Both the position numbers and the translations under genes were made by a program. A stretch of DNA of 64,000 bases, from positions 434,001 to 498,000 of the forward strand of contig JAGYVD010000009.1 in the NCBI GenBank assembly GCA_021209875.1. Reading direction: 5' to 3'. How positions within the stretch are numbered: position 1 is the stretch's first letter; the number at the start of each line of letters is the position of its first letter. Under the pieces are notes generated by a model that worked only from the letters and a program-made list of their open reading frames with translations, had not been told where the DNA came from and made no database searches. This stretch comes from Rosellinia necatrix. Lineage: Eukaryota > Ascomycota > Sordariomycetes > Xylariales > Xylariaceae. Below are positions 37,401-48,444 of this stretch, in pieces.

Positions 37401-37704
37401 GATCCCGCCGGCGACAGCTTACTCGTACCTCTGTTGGGGTAGCGTTGGGTTCTTCTTTAGCTACCTGGTCAAGCGGCGGTTCAACGGCTGGTGGCTACAA
37501 TACAACTACATCACGTCCGCAGCGCTGGACTGCGGCCTCACCATCTCGACGATTTTGATATTCTTCACGTTATATCTCACCTCGGCCAACGCGCCGCGGT
37601 GGTACGGCAACTATGACGTTTACGAAACGTTGGACCAGCGGGGCCTGGCGATCAAGAGTTTCGCGGCAGCGGGTGAGACGTTTGGGCCGACGAGTTGGCC
37701 GTAA
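34488..37704 (+). CDS. OPT-family oligopeptide transporter
   Basis: The exons are 34488-34724, 34781-35074, 35142-35202, 35255-35502, 35587-35611 (25 bases), 35706-36147, 36267-36328, 36442-36608, 36695-36805, a possible 23-base exon 36868-36890, and 36969-37704. About 801 residues result, a normal OPT length. Family marks include AIGLFLCTIGSAVNMLFSLR early on and the region replacing the NPG motif (FNFKPGKFNFKEH, residues 157-169). FGWGFQLLFGITTL, LSYLNFLCWALPNNITVNK, HMRLMKKYKDSPDWWY and the KIPPR-type block GHYMKVPPRTMFW follow. The protein should be a proton-coupled importer of tetra- or pentapeptides or glutathione in the plasma membrane. The junction between 36,805 and 36,969 is unresolved: direct joining breaks the frame by one base. 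Confidence 0.88.
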
Positions 37705-39141
37705 GAAAAACGGATACTGTCCTGGACTGGCTGTACCACTGGCTGTTCGACTCTTTCTCTCATCTGATTTTCCCCGGTACAGAGGAAGCCTGCCTTTGGG
37801 ACGAGGTGACCTTGTGTATCTGACCGTATTGGGATGAATGGCGCCCGGCGGAGAACCCAACTCGGACCACGCAATGATAACGTGTGTATTTAGGCCCTTA
37901 TAGCCCCTCCGTTTTGTGACATCAATGCATCCTATATGAACACACACAGGACAGTCACTACGCAGAGCTATTCCTTTGAAATTGGATTGTATTTTTAGTT
38001 CCGCGAAGGCGCTCATCGGTACTGTTCGAGTGGCCTCGTCGCGTATTCTGAATTCATAAGACGTAACATGGCAGAGTGACCCCGACTGCAAGCCGACTGA
38101 GATAAATAATGGGGGGCCGTGTCCTGGTGGCATCGGGCTTGGCGGCATTAGTGGTTCGGCACATCGGCATATCGGTAGCATCGGCATCATCGGAGGCATC
38201 CGAAAAGTTACACCGATAAGGTTTCGCCAGACGCAGGCACCGACAGCCAGGCCCTCTTTAAGTCTCGCATGACATGTTTGACATTACTTTAGCTCACTGT
38301 TGTCCCACGGTAGATCAAGGAAAGAGAAGGGGGGAGGAAGGGGGAAGGAAGGGAGGGAGCAAAACCGAAAGCTAAACCGGTCATAATCAAGTTGAGGGGC
38401 AAGCACCATTGTGCTTCACCTACTCGTAAGTAGGTGATCTTCGTGTCTCGATACTGTTGAGAGTCTACGATGCACTTCCTAAGTCTTGGGAAAGTACCTA
38501 CACTACATGTTATGCTGGAATTGTGACCTGGTTCTCAATCTGGGAGGCCGAGGTTCGTCAGTGATAAAAAAAAAAAATACTGCAGGAGGCATGTAAAATA
38601 AAAAAAACTGCGGTCAGGCGGAGGCGGCTTCCAAGGGGTAGACTCGGCATTTCGCGGGCCAAAGGTGAGAAGGCGCGGGTGGCAGCTCCACTTAATATTA
38701 CCTGGGTACCCTTTAAGGCATTTGTCTGGCGCTTGTCTGGGGTATGTGCAAGTGATCGAGACAACCTACAGGACCTGCTTGGCGCCTGCTCAGTCGTCTC
38801 CACATCCTTCTCCAGCTTTACTTTGCCAACGGGATCGTAAACTTACCCGACTTGTTTTAGTCCCTCGGTCTTTCATGAGGGGCTAGCGAGACGGAGCTCC
38901 CCCGACCTGGCCAATCGATTCGGTTAATTGACTTGTTGTCTCGTCTCTCACCGTTCGAGCTTTATCTGGCTTGTCTTCTCTTCATCCCCCAACCATCCAG
39001 CTCCGAACAAACGATTCCTACCCATCTGTCTTTCGCCGGCTCCGAGGACAGAGAGAGGGAGAGAGAAGACATTGCTTGCCACGTTGTTGCCCAGCCAGAG
39101 ACGCCAGATAGTCGCAGCCAATCTGCCGTGTATCAGTCAGA
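37705..39141. other. intergenic region
   Basis: Holds a purine-rich G/A stretch (38,325-38,360), an A run at 38,567-38,577, one copy of TTAATATTAC (38,692-38,701) and a C/T-rich leader before the methylcitrate dehydratase gene. I see no gene. Open frames such as 37,570-38,199 on the minus strand are antisense or unmatched. Confidence 0.55.
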
Positions 39142-41048
39142 ATGTCGGCTGTGAATCGGAGCATCCGAACTGCTTCCAAGTCGCTGCGGCTCCGGTCGAC
39201 CCCTCTAGCACTTACATCGACACGCACCGCCGGCCCCTCGTTAACCGCCTCCAGAAGCAGCCCTGCTACGACTGCTGCCACTTCTTCCCCCCTCTATCGC
39301 AGCCATCACCACAGCTTTTCCACAACCGCCGCCAGCATGTCTGCCGCTCCCGCGCCCGCGCAGAACAGGAGTTACGACACTGAAATTGTTGACATTGCCA
39401 AATATGTCACCCAGCCCATCAACTCCGAACTAGCTGTAAGCCGCCGGTTTCATTTCACATCTGTCTTATCGGCTTATCTGTTCCACCCCTTCCCTCACCA
39501 CCATACTGTGCAGGGGAAAAATCTATGGCTGACCGGTGATGCCATGTTTCCTTGCGGCTATAGTTCGACACAGCACGATGGGTATTCCTCGACACCCTGG
39601 GTTGTGGCCTTGAGGGCTTGCGCTTCAAAGAGTGCACGAAGCTCCTGGGCCCCATCGTTCCCGGCACCATCGTCCCCAACGGCACCAAGGTCCCCGGTAC
39701 CGACTTCGTCCTCGACCCCGTCAATGGTGCCTTCAACATCGGTGCCATGATCCGCTGGCTCGACTACAACGACTGCTGGCTCGCCGCCGAGTGGGGACAT
39801 CCCTCCGACAACCTCGGCGCTATTCTGGCTGTCGCCGACTGGGTGAACAGGACCAACAAGGCCGGCGGTAACCTCGCCAATGGCAAGATCTTTACCATCC
39901 GTGACGTGCTCGAGGGCATGATCAAGGCCCACGAGATACAGGGCTGCCTAGCCCTCCTCAACTCGTACAACAAGGTCGGCCTCGACCATGTCGTCTTGGT
40001 TAAGGTGGCCAGCACCGCTGTCGTCTCCCAGATGCTTGGCCTCAGCGATACCCAGATCGCCGATGCTGTCACCCAGGCTTGGGTCGATGGCCAGAGCTTG
40101 CGTACCTACCGCCACTCCCCCAACACCATGTCTCGCAAGTCGTGGGCTGCCGGTGATGCTTGCCAGCGCGCCGTCAACCTGGCTCTCAAGGTCATGAAGG
40201 GCGAGCCCGGCGTGCCGACCGTCCTATCGGCTCCCGTCTGGGGCTTCTACGATGTCCTGTTCAAGGGCAACAAATTCCAGTTCCAGCGCCACTACGGCAG
40301 CTACGTCATGGAGAACGTTCTCTTCAAGGTTTCTTACCCTGGTATGTCTTCATCCTGATCCCCTCTCATCTCCCCCCTCCCCCCTTTCTCATCGTCTTGC
40401 CCACTATCGGTGGCCCTGCTGACCGCGTGCGCAGCGGAATTCCATTCGCAAACGGCCGTGGAGGCGTCGTCGAAGATCTTCCAGAAGCTTAAGGAGATGG
40501 GCAAGTCGGCGGCCGACATCAAGGGCGTCACGTGCCGAACGCACGAGGCCTGCATCCGCATCATCGACAAGCAGTTCAAGCCCATGGACAACTTCGCGGA
40601 TCGCGACCACTGCATCCAGTACATGTGCGCCACAATGCTCGTGTTCGGACGCCTCGAGGCGACGGACTACACAGACGGTGGCGAGGCGGCGACGTCGCCG
40701 CTCGTCGAATCCCTGCGACAGAAGATCAAGTGTGTCGAGGACCCCCAGTTCACCAAGGACTACCACGACCCGGCTCTCCGCACCATCTCCAACGCGCTGA
40801 CGGTGGAGCTCAACGACGGCACAATCCTTGATGAGGTGGTAGTAGAAGCGCCTCTGGGCCACCGCCTCAGGAGAGAGGAGGCCAAGCCTCACATCCTAGC
40901 CAAGTACAAGCGGCACCTGGGACCTCACTTCTCGGAGGCGCAGGTGAAAGAGCTGGTGGAACTGGGCATGGACTCCAAGAAGCTGGAGGCCATGTCTGTG
41001 GACGAATACGTCGACAAGTACGCTGTTAAGGACAGCAAGTTTGTTTAA
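39142..41048 (+). CDS. prpD: 2-methylcitrate dehydratase, mitochondrial (PrpD/MmgE family)
   Basis: Exons 39142-39435, 39564-40341 and 40435-41048 encode 561 residues. It dehydrates 2-methylcitrate to 2-methyl-cis-aconitate in the methylcitrate cycle, which removes propionyl-CoA. The N-terminus ([20 protein letters not shown]) is basic, Ser/Thr-rich and lacks acidic residues, so a mitochondrial presequence is likely. The mature chain begins near [20 protein letters not shown]. Conserved PrpD blocks include [57 protein letters not shown] and [13 protein letters not shown], followed by [14 protein letters not shown] in the C-terminal half. The C-terminus (YAVKDSKFV) is not a classic peroxisomal signal. 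A second in-frame Met at residue 66 could give a form without the presequence. Confidence 0.95.
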
Positions 41049-41810
41049 AATATAGATACCAATCAAGACGGCCGGCTAGGTCTATAGAGATGTAAAATTT
41101 TGGACCCCACTGTTGCTGGCGCGAATACATATAGATATATTATGTATGCACGAAGGTGCATCTGTGAGCACCGTTCAACCTCTGGTATTACCCTTACACC
41201 ATGGGATCACATGTTGGGTTGTGACGTAGGACGGCGACGCAAAGTTCGGACGGGCCGATCTCCCTTGTGGCTCAATAAAAGAGGCCTCCCAGACGATGGT
41301 GTTTCGAGTTGTTTTATATGATCTCTCCTTTACGACAGATAATAGCCGCACTAGAGGCTACAATTCCTCTTTGATGATCTCGTATGAATCGGTGCATATG
41401 AGACCTCATCCACTTGTGTAGGTAGGCATCTACCCAACTGTGCTGTATAGGTACCTACCTAGTAGTAGTAGTAATATTAACTAGGTAAGTAGGCAGATAA
41501 GTTATCAACGAGAGACATGGTGGGGGGATTTTGGCGGGGTATAGTTATCTGTGGGAAGCCCCTAACTACTTTCGGGTAGTGAGGAGATCGATCACCTTGT
41601 TGGTTCGAGCTTCCAAATGTACCACCATGCAGTAACATACACAGTACGTACATGCACAGTACGTACATGCACATACATACCCTCGTAGGTAGGTAGCTAC
41701 GTCTGCGTCTAAGCCTCCATCCGACTGTCGAGAGAGAATTTACTACGTACAATCAATCACACTCCTCCATCCATCCATCCCTCTTGCATCAATCCCGCCC
41801 AAATCAAACC

Positions 41811-41910
41811 GAACCAAATCAAAAACCGAACCAAACCAAACCAAACCAAACCAAACCAAACCAACCCAGATCCAGATCCAGATCCAGACCAGACCCAGAC
41901 CCAGACCAAA
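41811..41910 (+). repeat. CCAAA and CAGATC microsatellites
   Basis: Seven or so aaccaaaccaaaccaaacca-type units are followed directly by CAGATC and CAGACC hexamers. It lies about 220-310 bases before the SH3 gene start. Confidence 0.85.
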
Positions 41911-42038
41911 GAAGGGACAAAGGGCTCCCAGGCCTCCTACCTCTACAATTATTACTGATCATATCATATCCTACTACTAGACTACCTTACCCTTTACCTA
42001 CCCCCTATAAAGTGCACTCGTACGTACTGTACTGTGCG

Positions 42039-42039
<1 letters not shown>

Positions 42040-42069
<30 letters not shown>

Positions 42070-42105
42070 AGACAGACGGACAGACAGACAGATAGACGGA
42101 CAGGC
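42040..42105 (+). repeat. (GACA)n microsatellite
   Basis: Tetranucleotide GACA/GACG units run almost without break to about 20 bases before the SH3 gene start codon, so they probably lie in its 5' untranslated region. Confidence 0.85.
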
Positions 42106-42125
42106 CCAATCAAACCACGGCCAAT

Positions 42126-43066
42126 ATGGTGACCTTTGATCGTCAAGAAACCATTGCGAATAACAAGTCGCTCCGTCTCATCAAGAATGTGAGCCCGCCT
42201 GTGTTATTTCCCCCTCCTTTATTCCCGTCCTCGTTCCCGTCCTCGTTCCCGTCCTCGTTCCCTCCCTTCCGCTCTCTCCCCGGTTACTGACGGCAACCCC
42301 TCGTTTCCAGGAACTCGAACAGTTGCTAGAGAGAGGCGTGATAACCGACAATGTGTTCGACTCCATCTCGCGTCAGCTGCCCGCCGAATCATCCCTCTCC
42401 GGCGCCCCGACCCCGGCATCGCGAACCGGCGCCTCGGCCGTGCCTCCGCCCCCTGCTCCTGTAAACGCCATGGCCAACCTAGCCTTGCACCAAAACCCGT
42501 CATCCGGCCCAGCTCCCCCGGCCTATAATGCCACGGGTCCGCCGGCCCTACCGGCGCGCAACAACCCGCCGCCGCCGCCGCCACCGACCAAGCCCGTCAT
42601 CGCCCGGGCCCGGGCCGTGTACAAGTACCAGGCGGCCGACGACCGCGACCTGTCGTTCGAGAAGGACGACCGCGTCGCCGTGCACGAGTACATGAACGAC
42701 GACTGGTGGATGGGCCGGAACGAGCGCACCGGCGCCGAGGGCATCTTCCCCAAGAACTACGTCCAGATCGACCACGGCGAGAAGGCCGGCTACTACGCGC
42801 CGGCCCAGCCCACCTACGCCTCGCCCCCGCCCGCCGGCGTCAACGGCGGCTACCCCCCGCCCCCGCAGGCCCAGAACCCCTACAACTCCCACGTCCCGCC
42901 CATGGCCGTCGCCCAGGGGAGTGGCGGCGCCCCGAACCAGGCCGAGGGCGGGGGCTCGAGCAAGGTGAACGAGGCCGGCAAGAAGTTCGGCAAGAAGCTG
43001 GGCAATGCCGCCATCTTCGGCGCCGGTGCCACGCTTGGCGGTAATCTCGTCAACAGCATCTTTTAA
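42126..43066 (+). CDS. SH3-domain protein, Lsb1/Pin3-like
   Basis: Exons 42126-42188 and 42311-43066 encode 272 residues. The N-terminal helix (NNKSLRLIKNELEQLLERGV) followed by ITDNVFDSISRQLP matches the start of yeast Lsb1 and Lsb2/Pin3. A single SH3 domain occupies about residues 119-174: ARAVYKYQAADDRDLSFEKD, the WW pair in NDDWWMGRNE, then GIFPKNYVQI. Proline runs lie before it, and a Gly/Pro/Tyr-rich tail ends in a small hydrophobic glycine-rich segment (AAIFGAGATLGGNLVNSIF). The yeast proteins bind Las17/WASP at actin patches, restrain actin polymerisation and affect prion formation. A comparable role in endocytic actin is inferred. The intron carries a 12-bp CCCGTCCTCGTT repeat (42,224-42,262). 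Confidence 0.88.
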
Positions 43067-44100
43067 AACGAAAACGGGCGGACGGGAGACAAGCAGGTGT
43101 AAATAAATAAACAAAGCATGGAGGAAGAAAACGTGACGGGCCTGACTGCATAATTCATGATAATGGGATTGGCTCTTTTTTTTCTTTTTTCTTTCTTCTT
43201 TTTTGCATGGTTGAGACGAAAGTTAGGGAGGGTCGGATAGAGCACTGGTAGCGTTATGAGATCCCGGATAATTGAGCACGGCCTAAGGGCTACCCCCTCG
43301 GCATAATTAAGTGTGATAATGGTATGTTTATTGAGATGATATTGATAGATTCAGCTGACTTCATATTTCATACTTTGTTATGACCTCAGTAGCTACTAGT
43401 AGACGTCTTACTACTCAGAATAACCTCTAGATGCGCTCCATCGCGCGCCTTGGACGGGAGAGTGGCCCTGCCTCTGACAAACCCGGGGATAGGACTGTCA
43501 ATTACGGGTTATAACTAGGGTGCCGAGGGCATGTACGACGTCATGCTCTGTTGTTGTCTTGTTAAATTGTTATATACTGCCTGCTTTTCCTTACATAGGC
43601 TACCCTATTTTCTTCAGATCATCATCTATAACGAACTTATATCATTTCCATTCTTATAGAACCGTTCATAACATAGTTGAGGGAAGAGTGGTCACATAAT
43701 AGGGTTCCAAACAATATGAAAGGGCGCCATATAGGACCTAGACATATCTCATATCCCGATATGGAGTGCTATAGGCCAGTTACCTTGTCGTTGTAAGAAC
43801 AATATTAGATATAATATCCCCGGAGTTATACCGCAGAAGAGTATATAACACGCGCCAACCTCTATTACTCCATCCTTTGACGGAGGGATCGCACGTCTAA
43901 GTTGAACATTCTCGTCGTGGGACTGCTTGTTCTCCAACTGAGCCGGCAACCCTCGCAATTCCGGAACACGTATAAAATTAACAAAGCAATTTTATAAAAT
44001 CTATATATAGGATGGATGGTCTCGATGCTATATAGCTCTACACCTATACGTTATTGATCCCATTGTAGACGTGATACCAGCCATTCGGCACCAGCTTTCG
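43067..44100. other. intergenic region (convergent 3' ends)
   Basis: A T-rich stretch at 43,170-43,205 follows the SH3 gene. The rest is moderately AT-rich with an unmatched open frame at 43,749-43,958. I see no gene. Confidence 0.6.
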
Positions 44101-45680
44101 TTACCACACAACCGCCCCTTTGACGAACCCCTTGTCGACCAACTCCCTGACGTTATCGGCAAGGAATCTCAGCTTGAACGGGTCGACCTGATATCCACGC
44201 CCCAGCGCGTCCACGAAGTAGTCGAAGTCCAGCTCTTCGAAGGGTCGGGAACACTTCTCCACCACGTGCCGCAGCACCGCAGTCCTACGCCGCGGGTCTT
44301 GAATCGCCGCGTCCAGCGAGAGCGTCAGGAGCGACTGTTTCGTGACATCGACGCCCGCGTCGTCGCCGACACCGTCCCTGCCGCCCCTTCCCCCCGCATC
44401 CCCGGGACGCTCCCCCCGCGCGGCCGCCCCCGCCTTCAGCTCCCGCACCACGCGAGCGTAATACTCCCTTAGCTCCCGTAGCACCCAAGGCGGATCCTCG
44501 CGCCGACCGTCCCCGGACTCCCCCCGCGGCGGCGGCGGCGGCTGCGGTGGTGGCGTCCACGTCCAGACCGACGGGTCGAAGTCGCGCACGAGCCAGCGCG
44601 GCAGGGCCTCGTTCCCCAGGCTCCGCGGCGCCGCCCGCGCGCCGCCCCAGCCGAGGACGGCCGCGATCGACGTCCCGTCGTCGCCGACCAGGACGTCGCC
44701 CATGTCGAGGTCCGGGCGCGCGAGCACGAAGCCGCCGCCCTTCCCTTCCCCTTCTCCCGCGCCCGGCTCGCGCACGAGCCCGAGCAGGATCCGCAGCAGC
44801 CGGTGCACGCCGCGCGCCGCGGGCCCCGCGGCCGGGTACGCGTCCAGCCAGGCGGCGTACGCGGCGCCGGCGTTGTCCCAGGGGCCCATGACGCGGTGCA
44901 CGGCCGCCACCGCTGCCGTCGTGACGGCCCTCGTCCCTGCGTCGTCGTTATCGTCGTTGTCGTCGAACCAGCGGCGCAGCATGGCGTGTCGGTCCAGGGC
45001 GCGCAGGGGCCCCGCGCCGCCGACGGTGACGGCGAGCGTCCCGGGGGCGTGGTCGAACGCCGGCGCGCCGGCGCGGTCGAACGTGTACGCGCCGAGCTGC
45101 AGCATGGCGGCCGCGAGGTTCGCGAGGATCTCCTCTCTTCGGCCCCTCAGCGCCTCCGCGCTGCTGGTGTGGTCGAACCAGACGTCCCGCAGCGGCCGCC
45201 CGCGCGCGCGCTCCATGAGCAGCCAGGGTGCGCCGACCTTGTTGTCGTTATCGTTGTCGCAGTCGGCGTCGATGACCCGCGGCACCGGTACCGTGGTCTC
45301 GGTGCGCAGCGTGTGCAGCAGCAGCGCCTCGGACCGCAGCGCCTCGGCGCACGCCGCGTCCCAGCGCCCGTCGGGCGTCGTCGTCGCCGGGATCTTGGCG
45401 ATCCACTGGATAACGTCGTCGTCGTTCTCGCCCTCATCCTCTTCCTCGGAGAACCGTAGTATGTAGAACACGTGGCGGCTGCCGAAGGACGGCGCGCTGA
45501 CGCGGGGGAGGCGCACCGGATCGTCCACGGAGCGTGCCGGAGAAGAGGAAGAAGAGGAGGAGGAGATGCGACGGCGCTGCTCTTCTGCGTAGATGTCTCG
45601 CGCGAGGGCCGCCAGGGCCGCGAGGTCCACGCGCGCGAGGACGGTGGCGAAGTCAGGGCGTGCGTGTGCGCGTGCGCGAC

Positions 45681-45711
<31 letters not shown>

Positions 45712-46059
45712 CTCCCCCGCCACCGCGTCCCCCGGCAGGGCCCGAGCGAGCGCGTCCCTCCAGGCGGGCGTTCTTCTTCCAGCGGGGCGTCCGCGTTCCT
45801 CGTGATGATTCCCGGTCCGCGCGCCACCTAGGCTCAGGCCGGGGACCCCGCGCGCCCACCACGACGTCAAGCCGCGCCAGGCCGCGGCCGTGTCGAGGCC
45901 GCCGGTGTAGTCGACGTGCGCCTGGCGGGTGCCCAGCCGGCACGAGATGCCCACGACCAGGGACGCGTCCGCGCCGCGTTCAGCAGCCAACTTGGCCAGC
46001 TCGAGCCGCCGGTCGTGGCGGGAGCGTTCGACAAAGCTTCTCGCCGGAGGCTCTGCCAT
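44101..46059 (-). CDS. APH-like (phosphotransferase-fold) protein with degraded catalytic motifs
   Basis: This is one intronless frame of 652 residues with strong GC bias. The overall plan is that of fungal phosphotransferase-family (APH/choline-kinase fold) proteins. An N-lobe includes HVFYILRFSEE and QWIAKIPATTTPDGRW. It is followed by VPVPRVIDAD, the hinge-like PWLLMERARGRPLRDVW and a helical C-lobe. At the catalytic loop (about residues 448-456), however, it reads RPDLDMGDVLV where active members have HxDLHxGNILV. The His is Arg and the metal-binding Asn is Asp. The following IxDWE block is AVLGWGG, so the second metal Asp is Gly. The protein is therefore probably not a kinase, although it could bind a ligand. 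Asp-, Glu- and Ser-runs are inserted in several loops. The downstream neighbour on the same strand is unrelated. Confidence 0.75.
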
Positions 46060-46741
46060 ATATATGTCCTTTTGCTCACCTATTTTATATTGAAACGGCG
46101 GCCCTGGTATCTTCTTGAAGCATTACTTGAATTTCGTACCTATACGTGTGTGGGAGGCCTAAGCTGAAGAAAGGCAGCTCATAACGAGACAAAGGGCGCC
46201 TCACATCATGTACATACCGTGTCCGGCTTTTCCTTTGGAGAGGGAGGAAACTTGGAGTAGTATAGCGTGGCAAAATCTTTTTGATCGAGAGCTCTAAACC
46301 GCTAAGAGAGAATTCGATATACAGCATCGATCAACGTCTATGTCTATAAGTCTGTCTCGAACCTTGATGAATAAAAAAAAAGGGGGGGTATAGCTATCAT
46401 AATAATAAAAACCACTCGCGCGAAAACACCTTACCAACCAACCGACCATTTTCTTCGTATTCATGATAGAATAAGCAAAAAATCGCCCAGCCGAGCCAAG
46501 ATATGTTAACAGGTAATTCGCTAATGGAATTTGTAAAAAAAGAAAAATCAAAAATCACAAGGTCACACTATTTCAAGACACCGAGAAGCGAGAAGCGTCC
46601 GAAATGGGGGTAACGGACCGGCACGACACGGCGCTGAATACGCTGCCTGGCATATGTAGGTGCCCAAGCCTAAGAGACCGGAAAGGGGAACCGGGGAGGA
46701 TGCGGATCAAGACCTTCCGGTCGCTGACTGATGATCGCGCC
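46060..46741. other. intergenic region
   Basis: Short spacer between two minus-strand genes. A-rich at 46,370-46,380 and 46,535-46,555. I see no gene. Confidence 0.6.
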
Positions 46742-48444
46742 CTACTGCGACCGGAGCCACCACGTTCCGAGGCCGACGAGGAAGAGGGTCGTGAACAGGG
46801 CGATGCCCTGCTTCGACTGCGAGATGAACATGGACCAGCCGATCATCGACTCCCATTTCTTCATCCTGGCGCGGTGCGTCCAGGCCTCGAAATCGACGGG
46901 GTACGGGGGCTTGAGGCGGGGGTCGTTGCTGCCGGAGGCGCGGACATCGGGGGACGGCGCCAGTATCGAAGGCTCGAGCACGGGGACTCTTATATAGAGA
47001 AAGACGGCCCTGTGATCGCTGGTCCTGACTGGCGGTAGTGCGTCGTAGGCTATTGTATCCATGCTCGCTTTCGTGGCGGCAGAGGCCCCGGAGGCCCATC
47101 GGGGAATGTCAAGGTAGAGCACACGGTCGCACCAACCTGGCCACCTGTGCGAAGCCCAGTCCCAAGTTGGAACGTCGGGGCTTGCAGGTTGGCTATCTCC
47201 ATCGGAGGTCCCGGCGGCGAACTCGAGTTTATATGTGGGTGGGAAGTGAATGGGGGATTCGTGCAGCCCATGTAGCGTACGGCCGGCCGCCTTCTCCGGC
47301 GTTAGTTGGTCTAGAGCGAGGAAGCGCGTGAAATAGTCAGGGCTCTGGGGGTCTAGACTGGGGAATTTGGATTCGGAAGTCGGCGGCGTTTTAGATATTC
47401 GATAGTTTAGGTCGCCGGCTACGAATAAATGAGAGCCGGGCTTGTAGATGGTGATGTCACGCAACGCCTTGCCCCTCGGATTGGAGGAGAGGAGGGCCTC
47501 TGCCTCGTCGTCATCGTCGGATGTATGGGGCGTGGGATGTGCCGACTTGGCACCGCACAGCCCGCTGGGATCCCCAAAGACTACCACGGCCATTGTGAGG
47601 AGCTGATACATCAACTTGGGGCGTGGGGCAGCAGAACTCACGTAATCCGGACACGATGGTCTCCCAGTTCCTGTTCCTGTTCTCCAGGTTCCACTCGTGG
47701 GCCGTCAAGTGAGTGCCCACGAAGGTCAGTTCTGTCTGTCTTTCCCGGCCTTGGGCGTCTTCCTTGGAGAAGAGCAAGCGGAGGCCTACGGCGCCCTTGT
47801 TGGCCATGCCGCCAGCCCCAAAGCCAACCTCAGTCGACTGTAGGTCGTGGATAGCATTGGGGTCGCGTGCGAAGAGCATAATGCCGGTCATCCCAACATT
47901 GCGCGTGGTCACGAGCGTGTAGGGGGACGAACCGGGCACATCACCTCGTCCCTGGTGTCCATCTTGTGACCCTTCTCTGGAATCTGCCTCGGGCTCTTTC
48001 CAGGGTTTTTGCTGAACCTGTCCCCGCTCGGCAGCAAGGCGATGACTAGCAGCGAGATTGACGGCAGATGCATATTTCTGGTAATAGCTACTGATCATGT
48101 AGGGCCCAATGAAGCTTTCTGCCAGAGGCGCCATCTCTTGCAGGCAACTGCAGGAGAAGGAATATATATCCCCGTTAGCCAGGGATCCAAGTCGGTTACT
48201 CGTCCGCAGAGGGAGGGGGAACGGCAGCTTACAAGACGATGAGTTCCGGCAAGCCGGTGGTATTCCGAGCGAAAGCATCCCCGAGGTGGTGGGCGAACAC
48301 GGAGGGATCGATGTGTTGCTTTCCTGCGTTGAAGGTGAGGACGAAGACGTCCAAGGACGCTATCGTCTCAGTGAGAGCAGAGGCAGCGAGGTTTGCTGCC
48401 AGGTCTGCTGCCAGGTCTGCTGCCAGGTCCGCTGCCATTGCCAT
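46742..48444 (-). CDS. INP54: inositol polyphosphate 5-phosphatase, tail-anchored (Inp54-like)
   Basis: Exons 48444-48233, 48147-47642 and 47580-46742 give 518 residues in frame. The catalytic blocks of the 5-phosphatase family are all there. VFVLTFNAGKQ and ELIVFCLQEMAPLAESF are followed by FGAGGMANKGAVGLRLLF and FVGTHLTAHEWNLENRNRNW. Next come FVAGDLNYRI (Asp296, Asn298), WCDRVLY and TSDHRAVF. The protein ends in a single hydrophobic segment (IALFTTLFLVGLGTWWL) and RSQ, like yeast Inp54, which is anchored in the ER by its tail and removes the 5-phosphate from PI(4,5)P2. The same place and reaction are inferred. The N-terminus is a repeated Ala-Ala-Asp-Leu tract encoded by a 12-base repeat, and a later Met could be the true start only if that tract is untranslated. 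Confidence 0.9.

Larger units (their letters stand above)
41049..42125. other. intergenic region with several simple repeats
   Basis: It contains an inverted TTAATATTAC copy next to a (TAG)n tract (41,460-41,480), ACCTACCT runs (41,415-41,465 and 41,690) and a duplicated tgcacagtacgtaca unit (41,640-41,670). A (CCAAA)n then CAGATC/CAGACC tract lies at 41,811-41,910, and a (GACA)n/(GACG)n tract at 42,040-42,105. The last two lie in the probable leader of the SH3 gene. No gene is visible. Confidence 0.65.

Noticed and set aside
44702..46118. Several long open frames on both strands over the APH-like gene
   Set aside because: Shadows of a GC-rich coding frame. Only the 652-residue minus frame has a recognisable fold pattern.
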